Notes: generated by a model not told the origin, from the letters alone. Counted from the first letter of the stretch, positions 8,274 to 17,355 are shown. The stretch is DNA of 64,000 bases from Nitrospira lenta (GCF_900403705.1 NZ_OUNR01000001.1:310001-374000), one strand, 5' to 3'. Made by a program: numbers and translations.

Positions 8274-9092
8274 GTGCAACAGCAACCTCTTGCCCCCCTC
8301 GTCATACTCGGCTCAGGCTACACCGCCCGTTTTCTGTGGCCGCTCGTTGCCGATCGTGCACCGAACGTCTTTGCCACCAGCCGTGCACCGGAGCAGCATC
8401 TCAGCCATATCCCGACGGCCCAGCGTCTGCGGTTTGATTTGTCCCAGCCGGACACGTGGGCGAATATCCCACGCGAGGCCGATCTCCTCTGGTGCTTTCC
8501 CGCAACGCCACTCAATCTTGTCCAGCAATTCGCCGCGTCACTACGCGGCTTGGACCGTCGGATGGTACTCCTCGGCAGCACCTCCGCCTATACCCAGGGA
8601 GACGCGCAGGAGTATCCGCCGCCCTGGATCGATGAGACCGCTCCGATCGATCTCCGTCAGCCGCGCGTGCAAGGTGAAGAGTACCTCCGCCAGGAACATG
8701 GCGCCGTCGTGCTCCGCGTCGCCGGGATTTATGGGCCAGGGCGGCATCCCCTCGACTGGATCAGAACAGGCCGCGTCGGACCGACACGCAAATACGTCAA
8801 CCTGATTCAGGTCGAAGACCTCGCGGCCATCTGCCTTGCCGCCGTGGAACGAGGAAACCCCGGCGAGGCCTACAATGTCAGCGACGGGCAGCCCCGCACG
8901 TGGAAAGATATCTGCGAGACAATGATGGGTCCTGTAGCTCGAAGCCCCGCTGACACAACCGCACAGACAGAGGCGGGTAAAGAGACGGGAAAGCGAATCG
9001 ACTCCACTAAACTCCTTCGAGACCTCGAACTGCGCTTGACCCACGCCGATCTCTTCCGCTCGCTTCGCGAGCTCGCATCTCCAGACCGATAA
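8274..9092 (+). CDS. NAD(P)-dependent epimerase/dehydratase (extended-SDR, YeeZ-like)
   Basis: About 272 residues. A Rossmann dinucleotide site, VILGSGYTARFL, lies near the N terminus. STSAY (the Ser/Tyr region of SDRs) and a later GIYGPGRHPLDW match the atypical SDR family that includes E. coli YeeZ. The later segment YVNLIQVEDLAAICLAA and NVSDGQP are typical of epimerase-like members. The classical YxxxK is not obvious, so the enzyme may be a non-catalytic or unusual SDR. I place the start at GTG 8274 because GGAG lies nine bases upstream and the Rossmann motif follows almost at once; the longer open frame from ATG 8187 would add 29 residues with no matching features. Its substrate cannot be inferred from the neighbours. 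Confidence 0.75.
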   Translation: MQQQPLAPLVILGSGYTARFLWPLVADRAPNVFATSRAPEQHLSHIPTAQRLRFDLSQPDTWANIPREADLLWCFPATPLNLVQQFAASLRGLDRRMVLLGSTSAYTQGDAQEYPPPWIDETAPIDLRQPRVQGEEYLRQEHGAVVLRVAGIYGPGRHPLDWIRTGRVGPTRKYVNLIQVEDLAAICLAAVERGNPGEAYNVSDGQPRTWKDICETMMGPVARSPADTTAQTEAGKETGKRIDSTKLLRDLELRLTHADLFRSLRELASPDR

Positions 9093-9093
9093 A

Positions 9094-9110
9094 CCCGCCG
9101 GCGCGGCGGG
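9094..9110. terminator. Short GC hairpin after the SDR gene
   Basis: CCCGCCG (9094-9100), a 3-base loop and CGGCGGG (9104-9110) lie just after the SDR stop, between convergent genes. There is no T-run. Confidence 0.35.
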
Positions 9111-9151
9111 GTCGCAGCGGGCGCATTGACCGGTCCGGCGAACGCACACGG

Positions 9152-10903
9152 TTAGACCGGTAACTTCCTGTTGATTTCTACGATCGTGACGGATTGGTCC
9201 TTTGACTCAGCATCTTGCTGAAGCTCCCAGCGACTGAAGACCGTGACTTTCGTCCCGTCGCGGCGCTCATGAACCAGGCGCCCCTCCCAAAACCCTCTTG
9301 CCAAGAGTTCTGTTTCAATCTGCTGCAGCGAAACGGGAAAGACGGTATGGAGAAGCTGGTGGGACACCTTCCCCAGTGCACTCCTCTTATCCCATCCGTA
9401 CAATTCGCTTGCACGATCGCTCCAATAGCGAATCGTCCCGTCCTTATTCCGCACCATCAGGGCACCCTTGGCGATGTCCACGGTGCCGCCGGCCTTCGCC
9501 TGTGTCCCGCGCTCATCACGTGCAGGTGGCTCCTGCCCCGCGTCGGTGAGGGCAGCGTGCAGCGTCTCAGCCACTACTCGATGGCCATCGCTGGTCCAAT
9601 GGGTATCGTCAGGAATAAAGACCAACTGTTTTGTCTTTGCCGCAGCGGACAGTGCGGGCGTAAGGTCGACATATCGGATGTCTGGAGAAATATCTGAGAC
9701 CAGACGATGGAGCCGTTCCGGCAAATCGTTCAGCACCCACCATTTCAGATCCCCCTGAGCGTTTCCGTCAAAACGGGCAATGTCGTGGTACACCCTGAAC
9801 TTGGTCGGAGCAAATGCGACCATAAAGCCTGCGCCCTCGCTCCGAGCCAATTCATAGGCCTCTTTGAGAGAATTCGCGGTTGTTTGTAACGCCTTCAATT
9901 CCTGTCCTGTCGGCACAATGGATGACGTGTGATCTAGGAAATAGACACGTTCTTCGTGACCATCTCCTCCATCAATCAGACCATAATTCCCTGCGATCCG
10001 CTGATTCGGCACACACCCGTGAGTCCATCGCGCAAGTGCCATGAGGCTATTGAGAACGAACGAACGGTCCCAGGCCAAATTCATCGAATTCCACATGCCG
10101 TTCAGAACAGACACCCGCTCTTCGTACCTTTGGGCATCTACAAGATCATTGCCTTCGTAAAAGACCCACACGATCCACTTTGCGCGAAGAGTAAGCGCAT
10201 AGCGCTTCAACACCACCAGTTCCTGCTGAGGGCCGTAGCCGGATTGCCCGAGGTTAGCAACGGTTCCTCCGTACAACTCAGCCAATCGAGTTGTCGCGAG
10301 AACCGGACCAGGCATCATCGGAGACTCGATATACGAATCACCGATCACCACGACCGCAGCCTCTGCCAAATCCTGTTCGTTCCGGAAGCCATTCTTGTCA
10401 TACTTGACGTCGAAGGGTTCGGCCGGCCGGACGGGAAGGCAGATGCTTTCGCCGATGTTGCCCCGGCCGAACACCGTCTTCACGGTTGACCCAGGACGCG
10501 GAAGCGATAACAGCTCCCGATCCGGAACATAATTGGGCCGCTCCCACGGAAGAAAGCTGGTGGACACAAAGGTCTTTCTATAGTCGATGAGATTCAGCCA
10601 GACAGGAACTTCGGCTAAAAGAAGCGCTGCCACGAGAGACAGAGTCATCAATACGAATTGGCTTCTGATTTCATCCCGAGAGACATGCGAGAGCAGCGCG
10701 TAGGCGCCCCATGCGAGGAAGTACGATGTACCCAGAATACTGAACAGATGCCGTGCATCCGGCGCAGCGGTCGATAACCCTGACTTAAATGCAATGACCA
10801 CCCCTCCAACAAAGAGCGCGGCGGTGATGAAGAGGATGGTTCGTTTGATGCGGGATCTTGAAGTAACAGTCATAGGCGTAACGTGTCGTGTCCTTTCACC
10901 CAT
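9152..10903 (-). CDS. Membrane SGNH/AlgX-like hydrolase with a C-terminal PAS domain
   Basis: About 583 residues. Three hydrophobic segments near the N terminus (in the ranges 23-43, 56-74 and 84-102) are followed by a large domain with VVIGDSYIESPMM, whose Ser is a candidate SGNH nucleophile. Much later comes IPDDTHWTSDGHRVVAE, the DxxH catalytic pair of SGNH hydrolases and AlgX/AlgJ-type acetyltransferases. The last ~95 residues form a PAS-like domain: TIRYWSDRASELYGW, then FWEGRLVHERRDG and FSRWELQQD. A PAS sensor fused behind a periplasmic-type SGNH domain is unusual, because PAS is usually cytoplasmic. Start choice is uncertain: TTG 10921, ATG 10903 and ATG 10873 are in frame, and none has an ideal Shine-Dalgarno. 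Family assignment is by motif; the substrate is unknown. Confidence 0.72.
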   Translation of the reverse strand: MGERTRHVTPMTVTSRSRIKRTILFITAALFVGGVVIAFKSGLSTAAPDARHLFSILGTSYFLAWGAYALLSHVSRDEIRSQFVLMTLSLVAALLLAEVPVWLNLIDYRKTFVSTSFLPWERPNYVPDRELLSLPRPGSTVKTVFGRGNIGESICLPVRPAEPFDVKYDKNGFRNEQDLAEAAVVVIGDSYIESPMMPGPVLATTRLAELYGGTVANLGQSGYGPQQELVVLKRYALTLRAKWIVWVFYEGNDLVDAQRYEERVSVLNGMWNSMNLAWDRSFVLNSLMALARWTHGCVPNQRIAGNYGLIDGGDGHEERVYFLDHTSSIVPTGQELKALQTTANSLKEAYELARSEGAGFMVAFAPTKFRVYHDIARFDGNAQGDLKWWVLNDLPERLHRLVSDISPDIRYVDLTPALSAAAKTKQLVFIPDDTHWTSDGHRVVAETLHAALTDAGQEPPARDERGTQAKAGGTVDIAKGALMVRNKDGTIRYWSDRASELYGWDKRSALGKVSHQLLHTVFPVSLQQIETELLARGFWEGRLVHERRDGTKVTVFSRWELQQDAESKDQSVTIVEINRKLPV

Positions 10904-11124
10904 CGAGCCGGAAGCGGTCAACTCTCCGATGCACCACTCCAGAATGAGTACGATAGCAGGCCTATTTCTGTCCTGTCACCCCCCTCTCCGTACTTTGAAA
11001 CAGCTTAGAATTGATACTTAGAAAGAATATTCCCTGCCTTCCCTATCCATACGGCCCGCACGCTTTCCTTCTGAGCTCGCATGGCGGAGATGGCGGTTCA
11101 GCACCGGAAAATACTAACCCGATT

Positions 11125-12621
11125 CTAGCGAAGCAGAGTCATCACGGCCAGACACACCAGCAGATTATTCGTCGCATGCGCGATCATGCCGGGGAGCAAG
11201 CTGCCGGTTCGCTCATACAACCAGGCCCAGAGCACGCCGCTCCACAACACGCTGATAAAACCGATGAGGCCGTACCCATGCGCCAGGGCAAAGATGCCGG
11301 CGCTGATGAGGGCCGCCGGCAACGGATTCAGCCGCCGCCGCAAGATCGCATACAAGATCCCGCGAAATGCCAGCTCTTCGAAAATGGGCGCAAAGACCAC
11401 ATACTCCAGCAAGCTGACGGTCAATACCGAGCCCGAGCCCCAGACGAGATCGGGGTCGAACCATTCCGTCCAGTGGTTCGCCAGATGTAACGACTCCGCC
11501 ACCTGCCCCATCACCCACTCGCCCCACAGGCCGGCCGCGACTACCGCAAGCACCACACTCGCCAGCCGCCCGATCTGCCGCCACTGAATGTGTAAACCGA
11601 ACCCAGTGACGAGATTCAATCCTGACGGCCTGAGCAGGTAGTAATAGGCCATCCCCAACAACGGCAAATTCGCTACCGGAATCGCCACGGCGCGCAGCGA
11701 GACATTCTCTAACGGTGCTATTGAAATAAACGCCAGCGAGAGCACCGCGCCGAGTGCGCCGCCTCGCAAGAGCACCGCCGTGCCGATGCCTCCCGGCCAG
11801 GGTGGCGGCACCCCGGGCTGATGCAAGCGTAGGCCGTCGTCCCGTCGAATCCTCAACCAGACGAATCGCAACAACAGGAGCGATCCGCCGATCCATCCCA
11901 GCAGTTCCAGGCCCGTGAGCAGTTGGGACACCCCTTGAATCCGCGCCGCACGGGCACGCATCTGCTCACGCACCGTCGCACCCAAATCCACATCACCCGC
12001 CCGCTCAGCCAAGGCTGCCGCGAGATGATTGTAAAACCACCCGGACGGAAGGACTTCAGCCAAGGCGGACTGCAACTCCATTTCGCGTTCGCGCGTAAGT
12101 GAACCCTCACCATACGCGGCCTCGATGAACGCGGCATAGAGGGGCAGTGGCGCATCCTCACCCGCCCAGATATTGGCCGCCGCCAGCGCATCCAATGGGC
12201 GCCCGGACTCGGCTTGCAGAATCGCCAATCGCAATTTCGCTGCCGGCGAGGCGGTCGCCGCCACAAGTTCTTGGTACCACTGAATCGCTTGCGCCCGCTC
12301 GACATCATTGCTGCCGGCCGTCCACTCTGTCACTCGCTGTTGCCAGTCCGGCGCAAGCAGCAAGCCGTCCTGCGCTTCCATCGTCCGGCTGACCATCAGA
12401 TCCAGCGCCCGCTCAGGATCCTCAAATCGATCAAGTCTGGATGTATTGGAAGACAGCCAGAGCAGCGTACCCAAGGCCGTGATGAGCAGCATCGCAGCAA
12501 ACAGACTGACCCCGAACGAAAAACGCGGGCGATCGGGCCCATTGAATGGCGACGCCGTCTCGTCTCGTCCCGTCACGGCAAGCCCCACCTGGCCGCCCAC
12601 TTGCCTACGTGCATCAAACAT
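11125..12621 (-). CDS. CPBP-family intramembrane metalloprotease with a helical N-terminal extension
   Basis: A 498-residue membrane protein. The C-terminal ~200 residues form a CPBP (Abi/Rce1-like) domain: EELAFRG gives the EExxxR glutamates, FALAHG the first conserved His, and IAHATNN the second. These residues build the active site of Rce1-type glutamate proteases. Several TM segments surround them. The N-terminal half has one TM (about 37-56, FAAMLLITALGTLLWLSS) followed by a soluble alpha-helical stretch of about 160 residues rich in Ala, Leu, Glu and Arg, which may be a TPR-like solenoid. CPBP proteins process prenylated or bacteriocin-like peptides, or act as immunity factors; the substrate here is unknown. 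The gene stands alone, transcribed toward the SGNH gene with a gap of about 200 bp. Confidence 0.8.
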   Translation of the reverse strand: MFDARRQVGGQVGLAVTGRDETASPFNGPDRPRFSFGVSLFAAMLLITALGTLLWLSSNTSRLDRFEDPERALDLMVSRTMEAQDGLLLAPDWQQRVTEWTAGSNDVERAQAIQWYQELVAATASPAAKLRLAILQAESGRPLDALAAANIWAGEDAPLPLYAAFIEAAYGEGSLTREREMELQSALAEVLPSGWFYNHLAAALAERAGDVDLGATVREQMRARAARIQGVSQLLTGLELLGWIGGSLLLLRFVWLRIRRDDGLRLHQPGVPPPWPGGIGTAVLLRGGALGAVLSLAFISIAPLENVSLRAVAIPVANLPLLGMAYYYLLRPSGLNLVTGFGLHIQWRQIGRLASVVLAVVAAGLWGEWVMGQVAESLHLANHWTEWFDPDLVWGSGSVLTVSLLEYVVFAPIFEELAFRGILYAILRRRLNPLPAALISAGIFALAHGYGLIGFISVLWSGVLWAWLYERTGSLLPGMIAHATNNLLVCLAVMTLLR

Positions 12622-12686
12622 AGGGGTGACTATACCATCGGCCCCTCGCAGGCACCTATCCCTCGAAATGGCTAGATCCTCCCCCC

Positions 12687-12808
12687 CAGGCTGTTGAGAA
12701 AGCCCGCCAGCGGCGTTCTCGCTTCATTCAGAGGCTCGACGTACCGGAACGTACGCCTCGCCTCTTCACTCGCTGCGGCCTGGCTGAACGACCCGTCTGA
12801 ACAGCCTG
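12687..12808. repeat. Imperfect-palindromic intergenic repeat element (about 122 bp)
   Basis: The terminal arms CAGGCTGTTGAG (12687-12698) and CTGAACAGCCTG (12797-12808) are inverted repeats with one mismatch. The centre (CGTAC-CGGAA-CGTACG near 12740) is also palindromic, flanked by GAGGCTCGA on one side and CCTCGCCTC on the other, so the whole element can fold into a long hairpin. The wording of the sequence matches, in my memory, a family of intergenic repeats scattered in Nitrospira genomes. No second copy is visible in this window. It lies between divergent genes, upstream of the aminotransferase. Confidence 0.6.
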
Positions 12809-12900
12809 TCAGCACGAGGCCACAATCCCGCCACTATCACGTGGCCTCTCACTCCGGACTTGGCTATACTAGCCCCGCAAAACCGTTCGGAGACTTCGGC

Positions 12901-14094
12901 ATGATGCGCGACTTTGTTCCTCCCCAGCGCCTGTTGCTCGGCCCCGGTCCCAGCATGGTGCACCCCCGTGTCCTGCAGGCCCTTGCCGCGCCGTTGCTCG
13001 GGCATCTCGATCCCGCCTTCCTCGGGGTCATGACTGATGTGCAGCACTTGCTCCGATTTGTCTTCGCCACCGCGAACCCCTTCACCATCGCCGTGTCTGG
13101 AACCGGATCAGCCGGGATGGAAGCGGCCATCGTCAACATGGTCGAACCAGGCGATGCCGTAGTCGTCGGGGTAAACGGCGTCTTCGGCACGCGCCTCGCC
13201 ACGGTCATCGAACGATGCGGCGGCAAAGCGATCCGGCTGGAGATACCCTGGGGCCAAGTCATTCCCACGGAAATGATTGAGTCGGCCTTGCGCCGGTCAG
13301 GACCGGTGAAGGCCGTCGTACTGGTCCATGCAGAAACATCAACCGGCGCGTGCCAACCGCTTGAAGCCATCGGCTCGCTATGCCGGGATCACAATGCGCT
13401 GCTGATCGTCGATGCCGTCACCTCGCTCGGCGGCATTCCCGTCGATGTCGATCGTCTGGGAATTGATGTGTGTTACAGCGCGACGCAGAAATGCCTGAGC
13501 TGCCCGCCGGGACTGGCGCCGCTCACAATAAGTCCGCGAGCCCTGTCCGCCATCAAAGGCCATCGCACTCCCTGTCAAAGCTGGTATCTGGATATGGCCC
13601 TGGTCGCAGAATACTGGGCCGAAGAATCACGCGCCTATCATCACACCGCGCCGATATCGATGATCTACGCACTGCGCGAAGCGCTGCGACTGGTGGAAGA
13701 GGAAGGACTCCCCGCCCGCGTTGCGCGACATCGGCTCAACAGCGAGGCCCTAGTCGCCGGACTGATGGAACTGGAGTTCTTGCCGCTTCCCCCGGCGGAG
13801 CATCGGCTCCCGATGTTGACCTGCGTGACACTCCCTCCGCATATCGATGAAGCCGCGATTCGCCGACAGCTGCTCCAGATCTACGGCCTTGAAATCGGCG
13901 GGGGGCTGGGCCCGCTCAAAGGCAAAGTGTGGCGTATCGGACTGATGGGAGAGTCCAGCACGGAAGCAAACGTGTTGACGTTCCTCAACGCCCTTGAGGA
14001 AATGTTAATCCAATTCGGCTGGCTCTCCACACCGGGGATCGCACTGCACGCTGCCGCACGAGTCTATAGCCGAACTGGGCAAAAGGAGTACTGA
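12901..14094 (+). CDS. Class V aminotransferase (alanine-glyoxylate / serine-pyruvate type)
   Basis: About 397 residues, PLP-dependent. LLGPGPSMVHPRVLQAL near the N terminus and LGHLDPAF are hallmarks of the AGXT/SPT branch. GTGSAGMEAAIVNMVEPGD follows. HAETSTG, DAVTSLGG (with the PLP-binding Asp) and SATQKCLSCPPG supply the Schiff-base Lys. It probably interconverts glyoxylate/glycine with alanine or serine, or acts on a related amino donor. I place the start at ATG 12901 because GGAGA lies seven bases upstream and the family motif starts ten residues later; the open frame reaching back to 12694 runs through the palindromic repeat and is not coding. It is followed after two bases by a heme protein gene and then by an amidohydrolase gene, an unusual set. 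Confidence 0.88.
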   Translation: MMRDFVPPQRLLLGPGPSMVHPRVLQALAAPLLGHLDPAFLGVMTDVQHLLRFVFATANPFTIAVSGTGSAGMEAAIVNMVEPGDAVVVGVNGVFGTRLATVIERCGGKAIRLEIPWGQVIPTEMIESALRRSGPVKAVVLVHAETSTGACQPLEAIGSLCRDHNALLIVDAVTSLGGIPVDVDRLGIDVCYSATQKCLSCPPGLAPLTISPRALSAIKGHRTPCQSWYLDMALVAEYWAEESRAYHHTAPISMIYALREALRLVEEEGLPARVARHRLNSEALVAGLMELEFLPLPPAEHRLPMLTCVTLPPHIDEAAIRRQLLQIYGLEIGGGLGPLKGKVWRIGLMGESSTEANVLTFLNALEEMLIQFGWLSTPGIALHAAARVYSRTGQKEY

Positions 14095-14096
14095 AC

Positions 14097-14690
14097 ATGA
14101 GCCGTTCTCTCTTAGTGGTGCTAGGAGCCGTCGTCTTCGCGTTGATGAGCGTCACCTTTTTCTGGGTCTTCAAGCTGACCATGGCCAATTCCATGAAGAC
14201 GGACATGGTGTCGGCAGAAAAGGTGGCGGCGTTTATCCAAGCGCTGCTCGAAGCCAACCGCAATAACTATACGGATAACGTCGTGGTGAAACTGCAGAAA
14301 GAAGGGATTCAGGCGCACGAACATTGGAAGGACGAACGCGGCGTCGCGTTGCCCGCCCAGTATCTGATGGAATCCGGCCGGCTGGTGGCGATGAAAGACC
14401 TGAAGTTTTCGTTCCGCCTGGCCAGCCTCACGCCGATCTACGTCTGGAACGGCCCCAACAGCGACTTTGAACGCCTCGGCCTCGCCGCGGTGGACAAGGA
14501 CCCCGATAAACCGCACTACGGCTACATCACCAAAGGCGGCACGCGCTACTTCCAAGCCATTTATGCCGACCGCGCCGGCTCGCAAGCCTGCGTCGATTGC
14601 CACAACCAGCACTCCAACAGCCCACGCCGAGATTTTAAATTGAACGATGTGATGGGCGGCATCGTGATTACCTTCCCCGTCGGAGAATAA
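14097..14690 (+). CDS. Tll0287-like (DUF3365) membrane-anchored c-type heme protein
   Basis: A 197-residue protein with an N-terminal TM anchor (about 5-27, LVVLGAVVFALMSVTFFWVF), then a soluble periplasmic domain of about 165 residues. One heme c site, CVDCH, is near the C terminus, and the protein ends with DVMGGIVITFPV. That ending and the placement of CxxCH match the Tll0287-like family, a PAS-like fold holding one heme, thought to be a redox or gas sensor or electron-transfer module. Within the domain, RLASLTPIYVWNGPNSDFE and YFQAIYADRAGSQAC are typical. The start lies two bases after the aminotransferase stop and the stop is four bases before the amidohydrolase start, so all three are probably cotranslated. 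No kinase partner is adjacent. Confidence 0.85.
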   Translation: MSRSLLVVLGAVVFALMSVTFFWVFKLTMANSMKTDMVSAEKVAAFIQALLEANRNNYTDNVVVKLQKEGIQAHEHWKDERGVALPAQYLMESGRLVAMKDLKFSFRLASLTPIYVWNGPNSDFERLGLAAVDKDPDKPHYGYITKGGTRYFQAIYADRAGSQACVDCHNQHSNSPRRDFKLNDVMGGIVITFPVGE

Positions 14691-14694
14691 TCCC

Positions 14695-15903
14695 ATGGCC
14701 ATTGCCATTCAGCATGTTCGCCTCATTGACGGAACCGGGTACATGATCGAACGCGCCACCGTGCTGATCCGCGGCAGTAAGATCGTCGCCACGGGGTCGA
14801 GCCGCACCATGACGATCCCGAAAGGCGTGACCAAAATCAACGGCCGCGGCCTGACGGTCATGCCCGGCTTGATCGATTGTCACGTGCACCTCTGTCTGGG
14901 AGGAGAGCCGGACGTCGTCGCCACGGTCGAATCGGATGCGCCATCCTTGACACTGTTGAAATCGGCGCGCCACGCACAGCAGACGCTGGAGGCGGGCTTC
15001 ACCACCGTTCGCGATGTCGGCTCTCGCGACCACTCTATCTTTGTCCTGAAGCACGCCATCGACCAGGGAGTCATGCCGGGTCCTCGCATTGTCGGCGCCG
15101 GGCTCGCGATCTGCATGATCGGCGGCCATGCCCGCTTCATCGGTCAGGAAGTCGAAGGGGTCGAACAAGTCCAGCGCGCCGTCGACGCACAACTGGCGGC
15201 CGGAGCCGGCGTGATTAAAGTCATCGCTTCCGGCGGCGTCCTCACTCCCGGCACCTCGCCGGATCAGGCGCAGATGACCCTGGACGAACTCACGGCCGCG
15301 GTCGCGACCGCTCGCCGAGCACAGAAGAAAGTGGCCGCCCACGCACACGGATCCTCCGGCATGAAAAACGCGATTCGCGCCGGCGTCCACTCCATCGAAC
15401 ATGCCACGCTGCTCGATGACGAGGCCGGCGAGCTGATGAAAACGCACGGGGTTTACATGGTTCCGACGCTCTCGGCGCTTTCCACTACTGCGGCGGGACG
15501 CCCAGGCTGCGGCATTCCCGTCAGCGCGCTCGACAAGGCCAAGGCGATGACCAAACGCCATCAAGCGAGCTTCAAGAAAGCCCATCAGAGCGGACTCTGC
15601 ATTGCCATGGGCACCGATGCCGGAACCCCCTTCAATTACCACGGAGACAATGCGCAGGAACTGGAGCGGATGGTGGCGTTCGGCATGAGCCCGATGGAAG
15701 CGATTCTCGCCTCAACCGCGGCTGCCGCGCGCTTGATCGGCATTCATGACACGGTGGGCACCCTGATGCGAGGCCGGCAGGCGGACCTGGTGATTGTGGA
15801 GGGCAACCCGCTCAAGCGGATTGAGTACCTGCGGGACCGCAGCAGAATCATGGGCGTGATGCAGGCGGGAAAATTCGTGGCGGGACCGCTGGCAAAAACG
15901 TAA
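14695..15903 (+). CDS. Metal-dependent amidohydrolase (imidazolonepropionase / Xaa-Pro dipeptidase-like)
   Basis: A 402-residue amidohydrolase-superfamily enzyme. The small beta-sandwich at the N terminus leads to MPGLIDCHVHLCLGG (HxH metal ligands). Next come VIKVIASGGV (with the Lys usually carboxylated or metal-bridging), VAAHAHGSSGMKNAI and GVHSIEHATLLDD (third and fourth His), and IAMGTDAGTP (catalytic Asp). The C-terminal GTLMRGRQADLVIVEGNPL returns to the sandwich. This is the binuclear or mononuclear Zn branch containing prolidase-like Sgx9260 proteins and imidazolonepropionase-like enzymes. No signal peptide is present, so it is cytosolic. The true substrate is unknown. No other histidine-degradation gene is here, so I do not call it hutI. 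Confidence 0.85.
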   Translation: MAIAIQHVRLIDGTGYMIERATVLIRGSKIVATGSSRTMTIPKGVTKINGRGLTVMPGLIDCHVHLCLGGEPDVVATVESDAPSLTLLKSARHAQQTLEAGFTTVRDVGSRDHSIFVLKHAIDQGVMPGPRIVGAGLAICMIGGHARFIGQEVEGVEQVQRAVDAQLAAGAGVIKVIASGGVLTPGTSPDQAQMTLDELTAAVATARRAQKKVAAHAHGSSGMKNAIRAGVHSIEHATLLDDEAGELMKTHGVYMVPTLSALSTTAAGRPGCGIPVSALDKAKAMTKRHQASFKKAHQSGLCIAMGTDAGTPFNYHGDNAQELERMVAFGMSPMEAILASTAAAARLIGIHDTVGTLMRGRQADLVIVEGNPLKRIEYLRDRSRIMGVMQAGKFVAGPLAKT

Positions 15904-15945
15904 GCCGTACGCAGTGACCCGAATGAGGAGTCAGGGCTTGTACGT

Positions 15946-16584
15946 TTACCGTCTTTCGTAGAAGAGCTCCAAGGCCGAAGCATATCCGTGAATGCGGCCT
16001 TTTCGGAAGCTGTCCTCCAGCTGTCCTCGCAATGAGCGAAACCCGCCTTCGTCGCTTTTCTTCACTACTCCTTGCGACACCATCATCTCGGCGGCCACTT
16101 CGACGAGTCTCCCCTTGCGGGCTTCCATCTCTTCGGTGAGAAAATCATCCATCACTTCCGCACCCCGCTCTGCGACCAGATCCTCTTTGAATGTGTCATA
16201 CCCCTGCGCCGCCACGGTCCGCTCGCGCAGAAGAGCCAACTCGGCTTTGACTCTAGCCACATTCTTCACCAGCAGCGCGAACAGTTCTTTTCGTCCCTCA
16301 TCGAACAGCTTCTGCTCCATCTCATGGAGAATGGCCGACAGATCCACATAGTCTGCGCGGGGTTCGTCACCCCAATAGAGCCGGTCATAGCTGCGTCGTT
16401 TCTCCGTATCGCCGACGATCTCATAGGCCGCGTTGATCTCGCGGATTTTCGCCTCGGCATCTTTGGCATCGGGGTTCCGGTCAGGATGATGCTGAAAGAC
16501 CAGCTTGCGGTAGGCCTTCTTGATCTCCTCATCGGACGCCTCACGGGAGACACCCAGCACGCGGTAATAGTCCATTTGCGCCAT
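15946..16584 (-). CDS. J-domain (DnaJ-like) protein
   Basis: A 212-residue protein with an N-terminal J domain at about 5-68: [20 protein letters not shown], then the HPD tripeptide in [13 protein letters not shown] and [18 protein letters not shown]. The remaining ~140 residues are charged and helical, with no Gly/Phe region, zinc fingers or client-binding sandwich, so this is a type III J-protein rather than DnaJ itself. It would stimulate a DnaK ATPase for a specific client. ATG 16584 and ATG 16575 are both possible starts; neither has a clear Shine-Dalgarno. It is convergent with the amidohydrolase gene. Confidence 0.88.
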   Translation of the reverse strand: MAQMDYYRVLGVSREASDEEIKKAYRKLVFQHHPDRNPDAKDAEAKIREINAAYEIVGDTEKRRSYDRLYWGDEPRADYVDLSAILHEMEQKLFDEGRKELFALLVKNVARVKAELALLRERTVAAQGYDTFKEDLVAERGAEVMDDFLTEEMEARKGRLVEVAAEMMVSQGVVKKSDEGGFRSLRGQLEDSFRKGRIHGYASALELFYERR

Positions 16585-16674
16585 GCGCGAAACTATAGCA
16601 CGCCCCTTCCCCGGGCTTCACCTTACCGCCCCTCCCCCCCTTGACCTTCAAATCATCCGGCTTATCTTCACACC

Positions 16675-17355
16675 ATGACAAACAACACCACTCCAAAAAC
16701 ACTGACGAACGATGAAAAAAAGGCTGCGGACGCCGCCTTCGCCGGGCGCCCGTTTAACGCATCGTGGTCGGCCTCTGCGCGGACCGTCTATGACGGCATT
16801 GTGAATGCCTTGCCGAAAGACGCCGTCCCAGCACTTCCGGAAGTCGATGCCGTGCTCGCTGAGCTAGAGGCGACGCTGCCCGCGGTTTCACACGTTGAGC
16901 ACGCACCGCTCTCCGACACGGACTCGAAGCCGGAGGACGCAGCAGCAGACACCACCGCTGAATCGAATGTTCCGACCATCAGGGATCGGCAGGAAGCGAT
17001 TCAGTCTGGAATATTGATCGATGTCACGCCGACGGCCAAGGAACTCGGGCTCACGTTTCCAGTCACCATCACCAAGCCGTTATGGGATCTCGGAATTGTC
17101 ACGAATCACTCGCTCTCTCAGGAGGAGCAAACCGGACGGCTGCGCGACATCTTGATGGCGTTCAGGCTGCGGCTCGCGAGTCTTGCGACCGTCTCGCCGT
17201 TGATCGATTTCCCGGCGCTCTTGGCCATGCCACCGAGCACGGTACCGCAACCGGTCCCCTTGTTTGCCATCATTCAGCCGGATAGCGGGAACCAAGCCAA
17301 CGTGACCCTGTTGCTGCCGAACGAAGTCTCGCTCACGATTACACCGTCGAACTAA
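16675..17355 (+). CDS. DUF6573-like protein of unknown function
   Basis: A 226-residue soluble protein. The first ~95 residues are Ala/Asp/Glu/Thr-rich and low in complexity. The rest contains RQEAIQSGILIDVTPTAKEL, then FPVTITKPLWDLG, and ends LLLPNEVSLTITP. The pairing of a GxLIDVTxxAKE motif with a PVxxTxxxW motif resembles the DUF6573 family, which is often found on plasmids and integrated elements; the function is unknown. Recognition is from memory. The stop codon lies inside a perfect hairpin shared with the convergent gene on the other strand. Confidence 0.65.
   Translation: MTNNTTPKTLTNDEKKAADAAFAGRPFNASWSASARTVYDGIVNALPKDAVPALPEVDAVLAELEATLPAVSHVEHAPLSDTDSKPEDAAADTTAESNVPTIRDRQEAIQSGILIDVTPTAKELGLTFPVTITKPLWDLGIVTNHSLSQEEQTGRLRDILMAFRLRLASLATVSPLIDFPALLAMPPSTVPQPVPLFAIIQPDSGNQANVTLLLPNEVSLTITPSN

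Noticed and set aside
14668-15642. 324-residue minus-strand frame opposite the amidohydrolase
   Set aside because: The plus strand encodes a full amidohydrolase with conserved metal ligands; the opposite frame has no features.
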